This document shows positions 32,681 through 42,900 of a stretch of DNA of 64,000 bases, one piece after another. Made by a program: the position numbers and the translations under genes. Location of the stretch: positions 54,731,830-54,795,829 of the forward strand of contig OY986437.1 in NCBI GenBank assembly GCA_963920525.1, in the 5' to 3' direction. The stretch's first letter is position 1. Each line of letters begins with the position of its first letter. The DNA is from Dichetophora obliterata. Lineage: Eukaryota; Arthropoda; Insecta; Diptera; Sciomyzidae. The notes below the pieces were generated by a model. That model saw only the letters and a program-made list of their open reading frames with translations, had not been told where the DNA came from and did not search any database.

Positions 32681-32985
32681 ATTTCTTTATTTCGCAAAAA
32701 ACTTTGGTAAATTTTGGCCTTAATTGGCTTTAGATTATAAATTAAATGAAATAAATAAAAATAAAAAAAAAATATTTGTTGTTGAAAAAATATTCAAAAC
32801 CAAAAAGAGCTTTTTTAATGTTCTTTCATATGGTATGCATAAATGTAGGGTTTATTTAAAGTTTCTTTATTTCGCAAAAAACTTTGGTAAAAATATTTTT
32901 TGTTGAAAAAATATTCAAAACCAAAAATTGCTTTTTTAATGTTCCTTCATATGGTATGCATAAATGTAGGGTTTTATTTAAAGAT
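32681..32985. repeat. Imperfect tandem duplication
   Basis: TTTCTTTATTTCGCAAAAAA begins both units (32681 and 32861). Both continue with GTTGAAAAAATATTCAAAAC and CATATGGTATGCATAAATGT. The first unit carries about 60 extra bases after CTTTGGTAAA. Confidence 0.75.
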
Positions 32986-33536
32986 TCTATCGTAAAAATT
33001 TTAAAACATTTTATACGATCGAAAGATAAGCCTAACATAAAATTTAAGATTTTTTTTTTTTATGTTTATTAATTTTGTATTTTTGTAATTTTGTTTGCGT
33101 AAAAAGTAATATTGTAGTGAAAGAATCATAACAATTTCTCAACTCGTTTCTGAGTTATACTCTCAAATATCCCTTTGAACACTGCCACAGCAACAACAGC
33201 GCAACCTCCTGGGCCTTAATTTGGGCGGCTACGCCCATTTTTAGCACAGTTGCTGAAAATAACCACACGAACTATTAAACCAAATTGTAATCTTAAGCGA
33301 CCAAAACCGTCTAAAATATAGTATTTTCATTGAATTGTGGCCGCTAAAAAGGGGCGTGGAAACCCATTTTAAGTACAGTTTAAAACAATAAAATAAAAAA
33401 ATAAGTTACCAAATTTTAGTCATATACGCCCAAAACTGTCTCAAATATATAGTTTTTTACACGTTTACAAGTTTACTACGAATTTTGTTGCGTTTTAAAA
33501 ATTGTATGCATTGCTGTACATATCAAAAACCACTGT
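32986..33536. other. No gene seen
   Basis: AT-rich, with a further eroded copy of the 31.8-32.4 kb repeat at about 33220-33450 (AACCGTCTAAAATATAGTAT, GGGGCGTGGAAACCC). Confidence 0.4.
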
Positions 33537-33935
33537 CCCTAATTAGTTGCATGTAGCTGTATTTCCCACTCAACGTGCAGAACAACAAGGCTTATCTGGC
33601 CGACTCTAGACCTAAAGCGATCGAGAGCCCTTCTCTCGTTGGTAAGACTAGAGGTAGCCACGCTAGTGGCCGTTATCACACGGCACTGCTTAATAGGCAG
33701 GCATGCCTCCAGACTGGGAATTATCGCAATTGCTTCTGCAGAAGCTGCAGTGACGAGGAGGAAGAATAAACCATCTCCCACCTTCTATGCTCCTGTCCCG
33801 CGCTCGCTAGAAGAGGGCATAAATATCTGGAGTCGTTCTTCTTTTCCCAGCTTGACGTCCTGTCAACGACAAGCGTCAAACGTCTTATAAGCTTTACCAA
33901 AAGCTCAATGTGGTTCCACTCGGACTGAAGGCCAA
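33537..33935 (+). pseudogene. LINE ORF2 C-terminal fragment (R1/Jockey-type tail)
   Basis: The frame from about 33540 reads RALLSLVRLEVATLVAVITR then HCLIGRHASRLGII. A shift follows to CRSCSDEEE and then HLLCSCPALARRGHKYLES, SFTKSSMWFHSD and a stop at about 33929. A CxxC/H zinc knuckle followed by E..HLLC.CP is the hallmark of the C-terminus downstream of RNase H in insect LINEs. Higher GC content sets it apart from its surroundings. Two or more frameshifts are present, and no reverse transcriptase accompanies it, so it is a 5'-truncated insertion. Confidence 0.78.
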
Positions 33936-35119
33936 GTGTGCAGCGGTATTAAATATATATATTTAGACCAATAAATAAACCTTATTGGTCTAAGTGAGCC
34001 ATGGCATGTGCGGTATAGTTTAAGCACGTACTGCGACTGCCGTCTCAACCTAACTACATTTCCCAAGTGAAATCGAATACTATTATCAAGTATAGCAAAA
34101 ATGTCATTCTTTAACTTCCACTTTTTCGTGTAAATTTTTAACCAACACTAAAAAAAAATAGGTCAAGGAAGTCTAGGATATCTCAGTACTAAAAAATTTA
34201 ATAAAAAGCTAAAAAATTAGCTTGAGCTAAAATTTTAACGTTTTTTAGCAGCCTTTTTTATGTTGTGTGGATTCAACGAATGGGTCAAACTCTTACAATT
34301 TAACTCATCACATACTCGTGCACTATTGTAAATCCAGGAAATCTCGTTTGTGTAGGTTAGGCAAGGATAGGCTAAGGTGGCGGCAGATCTTTAGACCAGA
34401 CCACTTAGACCATATTATTGGTCCGTTGTGATACCACAGAATGGAAGAAGGTAGTTTATCAAGTCAATCCTTTGTGTAGGATGTTCTTAATGAGGCAAAA
34501 GCTGTAGAAACATGTGATATTAAATCTGAAGCAAGTGTTATGCCTTGACCTCAGTCCAATCAAGTTACTAAGCGTTCCTCTCCACAAACTTTTCCCACCA
34601 CCAGCAACTACAACTTTACGTAGTAAATTTATGTGTTTTAAAGTTTCTTTGATTAAAAATAAGGAAAGAAAGGTTATAGCGTAAGACCGGCCATTCAAGG
34701 ATTTGAACCCGGGACCACTTTCGAGGCCGCCATGAATTTTTTACTAGTTTGAGTAAAACACTAATAACTTTGGGTCAAAATAAATGTTATAAGCAATTCT
34801 CAAAAAACAATACTAAGCTCTTTAATTTAATTTATTGAGTTATTTTTTTTAAAAACCTAATTTACAATGCTATTTTTCAATAAGTTTACTTAGAACTATA
34901 TGTATTATTCTAAAATAATTACAAGTTTTCGCTTCAAGCTTGTTGAGTTATACAATAAATATTTTTTTGTTACTTAATAAACTGTGTTTGCTCCCGGTAC
35001 ATGTAATATCAGAGAAGATAGTTTTGTACAATGAAGTTTACTTAAAAGCTAGACTTTAATCTAAACTTACAAACTAAACAAACATACAAAAAAAAAAAAA
35101 CAAAAATATTATCCTCTAT
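33936..35119. other. LINE 3' remainder, then unassigned DNA with a tRNA-like patch
   Basis: To about 34060 the sequence looks like LINE 3' untranslated DNA (AAGTGAGCCATGGCATGTGC, CTGCCGTCTCAACCTAACT). On the minus strand 34697-34730 contains GGTCCCGGGTTCAAATCC, a good tRNA T-arm or box B sequence, but no acceptor or D-arm accompanies it. It is probably a SINE fragment, not a tRNA gene. Confidence 0.45.
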
Positions 35120-35537
35120 GTACTGGGCATGGCAGAATAACCAGGTAGGCTCACTAGAAACATGCTCTCTACGACAAATAAAACAATAACAAATGCCATG
35201 ATTTAATTATTGATAAGGTTATTCGTATTTATGACGTTTTCTCAAATTGGTATGCTTATTTGAAAATGAGAGTAGAAAAAAATTATGAGAACAATGCCAT
35301 TAGAGCTAAAAATGCATACGGTTGCCCAAATATCATACTAATTGGTACTAAATTGAATACTATTAATTTTATTCTAGTACCTTTATTGCTACGATTTCCT
35401 AGTGCATTAATAACTATTTAAATTATTTTAATTTACTTACTTCAATGAAAATTAAGTTAATAAAAATATAAGAAATATAAATACTAAAATAAATATAACT
35501 TTGTTCGTTTATTTTAATAAACACATTAAACCTAACT

Positions 35538-36353
35538 ATGAAACCTAAACAAGAGCGTTTAGTGGCGCGTTCTCGGCCGCTTTCCGTTAACGCTCAATTT
35601 TCATCCCTAAATAAGAGCGGCGGCCTTATGTCAGATGTTGTTGATGTCACATAGTCCGAATTCAGCGGAGTCAACAGCTGTAAGCTGTTGTAACGATACC
35701 TTAGTAAGAGATGTTTTTCTCTGAATTTGTTAGAGTCAGAAAACTAAATAAATAGTAATAATATAATAGCAATAGTAAATAATCAGTAAAAAATTTAATT
35801 GCTCCCATAATTGTAGTATTTAGTGATTTTCAACACAACAGTTGCCAGCTGTTGACTCCGCTGAATGCGGCTATAGTGACTAATGACAAATTTTTCACAA
35901 AAATTACCATTTCATCATTTTATGCAGCCAACGGTCAACTTATTTAGTCTAGTGAAGAGTGCTCTAGACTATTAACTCAGAGGTCTTCTTTGTTCTTTAC
36001 TACATTTAAGAATTATGGAAACAAAAAATCCACAACTGAATTGTGGAATCATAGGAATGGAACAACTGGGGGATGGAAATGCTTGAAGGGGTTAAGGCAT
36101 AACACTAGCCTCGGTTATAAGCAATTCAAATTATCTTTCACGTTTGTTCCACCTAATTGATAATTCACGTATGGTTCCAATCAATTCTTCCTCTAATAAG
36201 CTATCCCTTTCCTTTCAGGAATAAGGCGCATGCCTTGGGTTTTTTGATTTAAAAAAAAACTTTACTTCCTCACGCTCTGTCAAAATTTGACTTTTCAACC
36301 ACTGAGGAACCACCGTGTTATGGTTTGCTTAATACAATTTATACTAGATTCTG
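35538..36353. mobile_element. MITE interrupted by a SINE (relative of 47894-48456)
   Basis: It starts AAACCTAAACAAGAGCGTTT and matches the reverse complement of the element at 47894-48456. Shared text includes TCATCCCTAAATAAGAGCGG, ACAACAGTTGCCAGCTGTTG-like sequence and GCAGCCAAC. After the SINE the match resumes with ACTTTACTTCCTCACGCTCT and TTATGGTTTGCTT. The far end is lost near 36353. Confidence 0.7.
35938..36250 (+). mobile_element. tRNA-derived SINE, copy 2
   Basis: TTTAGTCTAGTGAAGAGTGC and CTAGACTATTAACTCAGAGG form the tRNA-like head. The body and tail match the copy at 15342-15715. The sequence on either side of it (GCAGCCAAC and ACTTTACTTCC) is contiguous in the related MITE at 47.9-48.5 kb, which fixes this as an insertion. 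A short duplication (CAACTTA against AACTTTA) is likely. Confidence 0.78.
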
Positions 36354-37806
36354 GCACAATCTCTTTGCTTGACCCCCAGTAAATACTTTTTTAATATTTG
36401 CGTCTAATGATTTCAAGTCGCTACGGGAAAAATGTTTTACGTACACCCTAGAAGACGCTTTGAACTTCATGACGCATTTTTTTCCCACCGCTCACGGATT
36501 TTTGGTTCTTATAGAATAGAAAATTTTCTGATAATTTTGTCAATCCATGTTTTGTGACAAAAAACGCACGTTACATGCATACATTTTGTTACAAATTTAC
36601 AATATAGTAATGCTATTCAAATAACAACGTATATATACTGAAAGCGTGTAGCCATAAATTTACGCTAAGCGCTTTCACGACCCACCCTGAATAAAAACCG
36701 AGTTAACTGAGTAATTGTATTAAAAAGAAATTACCATCGCAAAATTATTTGAAACTTTACAGAAAATGTAGATCCATTAATGGTAAGTGCATTTATAATT
36801 TTTTAAATTGTTAAGAAAGAAAAAAGAAACACTGCTGGTCAAAACAAAAATGAAACCACGGCCGCATAATACGCATTATACGTACTGTATACACCACGCT
36901 TTTGTGCCGTAATCTGAGTATGTTTAATCCCTTACAATTTTATTATTGCAAATTATGCTGCTGTAAACTTACCGAACAGACGCTATTTACATCGACAATA
37001 CGGCGTTCATTGAATACCACTAGTATTTATTTATAATTTGTTTTTTGTCTTAACTAACTTTTTTCTGAATTACACGTTCAATTATTCACCTACTCGGTTT
37101 TGAGCAATAACAAAAATTACTTTTTATTTTAAATTTGCAAAGGAACTTTCTAAATTCCTAGAATATACTTGCAGCATAGCATACACTTACGACGCAACAC
37201 CTACATAGTTTCTTTTTCTTATTAACTTGGCAAGAAATCATTGAAAAACTACTGCGCTAGAAAACTACACAAGGAAACACTGAAAAATACCTTTTTTTCC
37301 AACAGTACAAAACACTGTTAGCAGATTGTCAAAATATGTTTGTTTATAAAAAATAAGCATACGTCAAAAAATACGAATAACCTTATAATAATTGAATCAT
37401 GAACAAATGCGTAGCTATAATGTCAAAATATATTTTGTCAATTCAAAGCAGACGTACATAGCGACACAAACAAATTGGTTACTGAACATTCTAATTAGTA
37501 GTCAAATGAATATTTTATTAAAATTTAATTTTTATTTAAAAATTACCAAATACAATTAATTCTGTATTATAACTATAAACACAGCTCATTTTATTAAATT
37601 TGTAATGATTTTAATAATATTTCTTATATTTTCACACAAAAAATCTGGGTACTCGCTTTATTTATACGGTTACGAGTAAATTATACATCCATATGGCTGA
37701 ACGAATAAAAATGAATTGTCAATAGTGACATAGCTACGCCAATGTTTTGCTCTCGTTTTTTGCTCTCCGAATTGCATCTACCTGGTTATTGTGCCATGGT
37801 ACTGGG

Positions 37807-38920
37807 TGTAATATTTTTATAAAAATCAGGCAATAAAGGAGACAAGGCATTTATTTCAGCGTTAATATTTTTATTTAAAATTCCAATCGGAGATAAATAT
37901 CGAGTGTTTGACCAGCTAAAATCTTTTTGGTAAAAGAAAACATCAGAAATAAAATTATTTTCGTGGAACTCTAATTTATTAACAGATTTCTTTAATAAGT
38001 TTAAAGATTAAATGCACAGAGGATTTATATTAGCTTTTTTATAGATAAATTTATTTGTAAATAGTTTAGTGGGAGATTCATAGTTACGATCTAAGCATAA
38101 TCTTAAAATATTTCTTTCTAAAATTTCTAATTTTTTTGCAACAGTTGGAGATATTGTGAACCAAATTGGAAAGGCATAAATAATAGTTGGTCTAATATTT
38201 ACTTTGTAAATTAACATTTTTGAATTTTGATTTAAATATTTGTTATGAAAAACTTTGGCAAACATACCTTTTAATTTATTAGCTTTATTTAAGATTATGC
38301 GTGCATGTTCGTTAAATTTTACTAGCTTATTGAATGCCACTCCTAAGTATTTTATGCTATCTTTGAAGGGGATTTCAGTACCATCTAGAAAAATTGCCAG
38401 GTTTTTGCTTTCTTGCCCAATCTTTGTAATAATTATTTATCACTGCGAGGTGATTTGAAATAAGGCTTAAAGCTGAAGTGGCGACTCATCATGGGCATAT
38501 ACTAGAGAGTCATCAGCATATAATATACTTTTGGATTCATTAAAAATGTGTGGAAAATCATATATTAAAATGTTGTATAGATGAGGTGCCAAAATTTAAC
38601 CTTGTGGTACGCCGCTTTGAACTGAACCGAAATTGGAGCATGTTTGATTAATTTCAACAAAGAATTTTCTACTGCTCAGGAAGATTTTAAAAATTTTAAT
38701 AAAAAGGGATCAAAACCAATATTAATGAGTTTATAAACTAATCCATTGTGATAACCTTTATTGAATGCTTTTTCAATATCTAGAGAAACGGCGACCGTAC
38801 ATTTTTAATTCGAAGGTTATTGATGACATCATTTTGGAATTTAAGTAAAGCATGAGAAGTAGAGTGGCCAGGCTTAAAACCAAAATGGTAACGTGGAATA
38901 TAATTGGTATTCAAACTTAT
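37807..38920 (-). pseudogene. LINE reverse transcriptase pseudogene, 5'-truncated
   Basis: The minus strand from about 38910 reads IPRYHFGFKPGHSTSHALLK, then VAVSLDIEKAFNKGYHNGLV (catalytic aspartate block), GSVQSGVPQG, and SILYADDSLVYAHDE with the YADD motif. The longest intact part, 38008-38340, carries FNEHARIILNKANKLKGMFA and IIYAFPIWF, the thumb-side region. It then runs past one stop into FISDVFFYQKDFSWSNTRYL and ends NITPST plus TAG, the stop being completed only across the P-like insertion (next bases at 35119 downward). It is a Jockey- or I-type LINE. Stops and small shifts make it inactive. Confidence 0.8.
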
Positions 38921-39017
38921 ATCCATTTTTGATCGAATGACTTAGCTCTCTGAACAAAATAATAATAAACAGAAAAGGTCTTTTACTTGTGAAAAGTATA
39001 ATATTTAAATTTGTTGT

Positions 39018-39440
39018 TTGGGGCGATTAGTATGGAAGGAAAAAAGTGTTAATGGGCGCTTCGCGTTTCTGATTCTTGGGATTGTACTGAGCAAAAAAGT
39101 CCAGTAGACCATACGTCTACGGTGAAAATCGAGCTTTCAGATTTTCACTTGCAGTTTTTTCTCAGACTTTTGTCACTTTTTTTTATTTAATATTTTGGCC
39201 TATAACAGCCAAACCATAGAGATTTTTGTCTTAGTATTGGATCGAAAATCTCAATGGTTTGGCTGTTATAGGCCAAAATATAAAAAAAAAAGTGACAAAA
39301 GTCTGAGAAAAAACTGCAAGTCAAAATCTGGAAGCTCGATTTTCACCGTAGACGTATGGTCTAGTGGACTTTTTTGCTCAGTACAATCCCAATAATCAGA
39401 AATGCGAAGCGCCCATTAAGATGTTCAAATCGCCCCACCC
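39018..39440. mobile_element. Long foldback element, ~180-bp near-identical arms
   Basis: The arms, about 39051-39225 and 39238-39417, are almost perfect reverse complements (AATGGGCGCTTCGC, CCATACGTCTACGGTGAAAA, GGCCTATAACAGCCAAACCA). A 12-nt centre separates them. Weaker pairing extends out to GGGGCGATT on each side. It would form a very stable hairpin if transcribed. No clear target duplication was seen. It resembles a Tc1/mariner-type MITE. Confidence 0.75.
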
Positions 39441-39877
39441 TAATATATATATATATGGGTCTTTTCTTACTGTCGAAAAACCCAAAACATCAAAACTATA
39501 CTTTCATTGAATTTATCAATGAAAAGAACGCCACGTAGGCATTACAAACTTCCTTTCATTTTTGCCTTAAATCTTGCTGAATTTAGCTTAAGTGACAATT
39601 TCATATTTAATTAGTAAAATCAAGTCAAATATGCAATAACTTACAATTATAGATCGAAAGTTGTCCAAACAAGAGACGAGAAGAAAATTAATTCTGCTTG
39701 TATATCAAAAATTCATGCATTGCTATATCATGGCTTATCAGACAAATGTCGAGACCCCACAAACCTAATCAGTCGTGACACCACATAATTTTAAAATTTC
39801 ATTAAAAAATAAATAATTAAATTTCGCTGTCAGTAACACCAAATTAATTTGTATATTCTTTCTCTATGCTTTTTTAG
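39441..39877 (+). other. Intron DNA upstream of Dp1 coding exon 1
   Basis: It holds a (TA)n tract at 39443-39456 and ends in the polypyrimidine tract and acceptor TTTCTCTATGCTTTTTTAG (AG at 39876-39877). Confidence 0.5.
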
Positions 39878-39929
39878 TGGTACTGTAACGACTTGGAACG
39901 CAAAAGGACTCTTCTCTTTTTTTTAAGTA
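39878..39929 (+). other. Dp1: Dp1 5' untranslated part of the first coding exon
   Basis: It lies between the acceptor at 39876-39877 and the start codon. A second possible acceptor (TTTTTTTTAAG, 39927) would place the exon start just before the ATG. Which one is used cannot be told from sequence. Confidence 0.5.
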
Positions 39930-39960
39930 ATGCAAGCAGCAGTGATGGAGGAATCAAATG
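39930..39960 (+). CDS. Dp1: Dp1 coding exon 1 (MQAAVMEESN)
   Basis: The start ATG at 39930 opens ten codons plus one base. A second in-frame ATG (39945) could also start translation. The donor GTTTGT at 39961 is weak, but the split codon G|CA joins precisely to exon 2 in frame. The 64-nt intron 39961-40024 is typical for flies. Confidence 0.75.
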
Positions 39961-42900
39961 GTTTGTTTTTAATATCCTTTTTAAATTCTTTTCAAAATGA
40001 ATAACATTTTTGATAATGTTTTAGCAATAAACGTTGAACAAACCAACCCAATCAACAATAATCAAGATCAAATCGATCAAGTTGTCGTTGAGCAGCCGTC
40101 GAGCCCAACTGTGTCTGTAGTCACCCCTACTAGTACTAGCAGTGGTACAACTGCTAATGCTACGCCAGCTTTTAGCTATGATGATTTGTTTCCGGCTTTG
40201 CCACAAAACAATGCTGCGCCCTTAATTGGCGCCTCGACTCCATCGTTGAGCATGCGTGTTAGCAGTACCCAAAAAACTCAAGTAAGTAGAGAAAGCACTT
40301 CTGTAACATACTTTTCTTCTTTTCTTAAAGCTCTTTGATATTAGTTTTAGTTTAAAGAATAATAGCACTTTAATCCAATTATTTATAATTGTTACGCATC
40401 ATATTCTTTTGTTCTTTACTTAAGGTTTTGCATGTCCCCTGCGAGGAGCGCAAATCGACCGAATCTGAGAAGTTCGGTGAAGGCGAGTCGAAAAGAATTT
40501 GCCAGCAAATCACCAAGGAGACTGGCGCTCAAATTGAAATTGCCAGCGGCAAGAATCAATCGCTAACCTTTTTGATAAAGGGCAAGCAAGGTGAATTGCT
40601 CGATGCTCGTCGCAAGATTCTCATGCATTTCTCAACTCAGGCTAGCAAATCTGTGCCCATACCCAAGGAGCATCATCGTGTGATTTTGGGACGTCGTGGT
40701 GATCGTCTACGTGAAATAGAACGCATAACGGCTACACGCATCACCGTACCCAATCAAAATGATGAGAGCGACGTTGTGACAATTGCTGGCACTAAAGAAG
40801 GCATCGAGAAGGCTGAACAAGAAATTCGTCAACTTTCGAATGAACAATATAAAAAGTTCTCCGATCGCACAGTGGTGCCAAAAATCTATCATCCTTTCAT
40901 CGTTGGACCCTACAACGAGAATCTTATAAAGATTATAGAAGAAACTGGTGCCAAGGTGAATGTTCCGCCGCAATCAGTTCAAAAGGATGAGATAGTCATA
41001 TCTGGTGAAAAGGATGCCGTTGCCGTGGCAAAGGCAAGAGTGGAGGGCATCTTCAAGGAGATGGAGAAGAAGTGCTCAACTGTAAGTGTAGAAGTGGCTA
41101 AGGCACAACATCGTTATGTCATCGGTCCGAAGGGCTCGACAATTGCTGAAATCCTGAAACTCACTGGAGTCTCGGTAGAGATGCCGCCATTGGACTCTCC
41201 TTTAGAGACAATAACACTGCGTGGTCCTCAGGTTGCGCTCGGAAATGCTCTTACCGTTGTCTATCAAAAGGCCAACTCCGTAAAGTCGGTGGAAATTGAA
41301 GCACCTCACTGGATACATAAGTATGTCATTGGTCGCAAGGGTGCCAATATGAAGCAACTGGAGGAGGAATGCCCTAATGTAAATGTCAATTGTTTGGAAG
41401 ACAAGATCAAGCTGGAGGGCGATCCCGAAAATGTAGAAAAGGCTGCTGCATATCTGAACGATATTGTCAGCAATTATCAGAACAACTACACGTTCGTTGC
41501 AATGAATGTGAATCCCTCTTTCTATAAGCATATTATTGGCAAGTCTGGCGCTAATGTGAACCGTCTCAAGGACGAGCTCAATGTTAATATCAACATTGAA
41601 GAACGCGAGGGTCAGGGTATACGCATTGAGGGTCCTAAAGAAGGTGTGCGACAAGCTCAGCTTGAATTACAAGAAAAAATCGATAAACTTGAAAATGAAA
41701 AGTCAAAAGATGTCATCATCGATCGTCGCTTGCATCGTTCCATTATCGGGGCAAAGGGTGAGAAGATCCGTGAGATCAAAGATCGCTACCGTCAGGTGAC
41801 AATCAGCATACCCACACCACAAGATAACACCGACATTGTTAAGCTTCGTGGTCCCAAAGAAGATGTCGATAAGTGCCACAAAGACCTACAGAAGTTGGTT
41901 AAGGAGATTCAAGAATCTTCGCACATAATAGAGGTGCCTATCTTTAAACAGTTTCACAAATTCGTGATTGGCAAGGGTGGTGCCAACATTAAGAAGATTC
42001 GTGATGAGACTCAAACCAAGATTGATTTGCCAGCAGAGGGTGATACCAACGAAGTAATCGTGATTACAGGCAAGAAGGAAAATGTTCTCGAAGCCAAGGA
42101 GCGCATTCAAAAAATACAGAATGAGCTGTCGGACATTATTACGGAAGAGGTACAAATATCACCTAAGTACTATAACTCTATCATTGGCACTGGTGGCAAG
42201 TTAATTTCGGCCATAATGGAAGAGTGTGGCGGTGTATCTATTAAATTTCCTACCAGCGATTCCAAGAGCGATAAGGTTACCATTCGTGGCCCCAAGGACG
42301 ATGTAGAAAAGGCCAAGTCTCAATTGCTAGAACTTGCCAGTGAGCGTCAGTTGGCTTCCTTCACCGCTGAGGTACGTGCCAAGCAACATCATCATAAATT
42401 CATCATCGGCAAGAATGGCGCTTCCATACGCAAGATCCGCGATGCAACTGGTGCACATATTATCTTCCCATCCAACGAGGACGAGGACAAGGAGGTGATC
42501 ACTATCATTGGTAAGGAAGAGAACGTGAAGATAGCCAAGGAAAAGCTTGAGGCTATTATCAAGGATATAGACGAAGTTACCGAAGGGGAAATCGCTGTTG
42601 ATCCCAAGCATCATAAGTATTTCGTGGCAAAGCGTGGCGAAATTTTGCATCGCATATCAGAAGAGTGTGGCGGTGTAATGATTTCATTTCCACGACCCTT
42701 TGTGGACTCTGATAGGGTTGTACTTAAAGGTGAGCATTGTTTTCATTTGTAGAACTTGAGTTATCTGCATTTCACATTAGTTTCTCCCTCGCTTGAGTTG
42801 AGAATTGTAGAGTAGAGATAATTTCAAGCACAAATTTGTTTTGATAATTTGAAAGCTATTTTAAAATAATAAAATCGATGTCACCTAGTGTTTCAAAGAC

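Larger units (their letters stand above)
35128..37798. mobile_element. P-like nonautonomous element with perfect 8-bp duplication, inserted in a LINE
   Basis: Left end CATGGCAGAATAACCAGGTA; right end reversed CATGGCACAATAACCAGGTA. GTACTGGG lies directly outside both (35120-35127 and 37799-37806). An 8-bp duplication and a terminus starting CATG with AATAAC fit the P superfamily; this resembles the D. melanogaster P terminus as I remember it. Arms inside also pair (35197-35260 against 37340-37405). It contains a MITE (35538-36353) that contains a SINE (35938-36250). There is no transposase. Removing it restores the LINE reading frame to its stop codon. A short relative lies at 58088-58500. Confidence 0.82.

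Noticed and set aside
34697..34730. tRNA T-arm-like sequence (GGTCCCGGGTTCAAATCC)
   Set aside because: There is no D-arm, anticodon arm or acceptor partner around it; most likely a SINE fragment.
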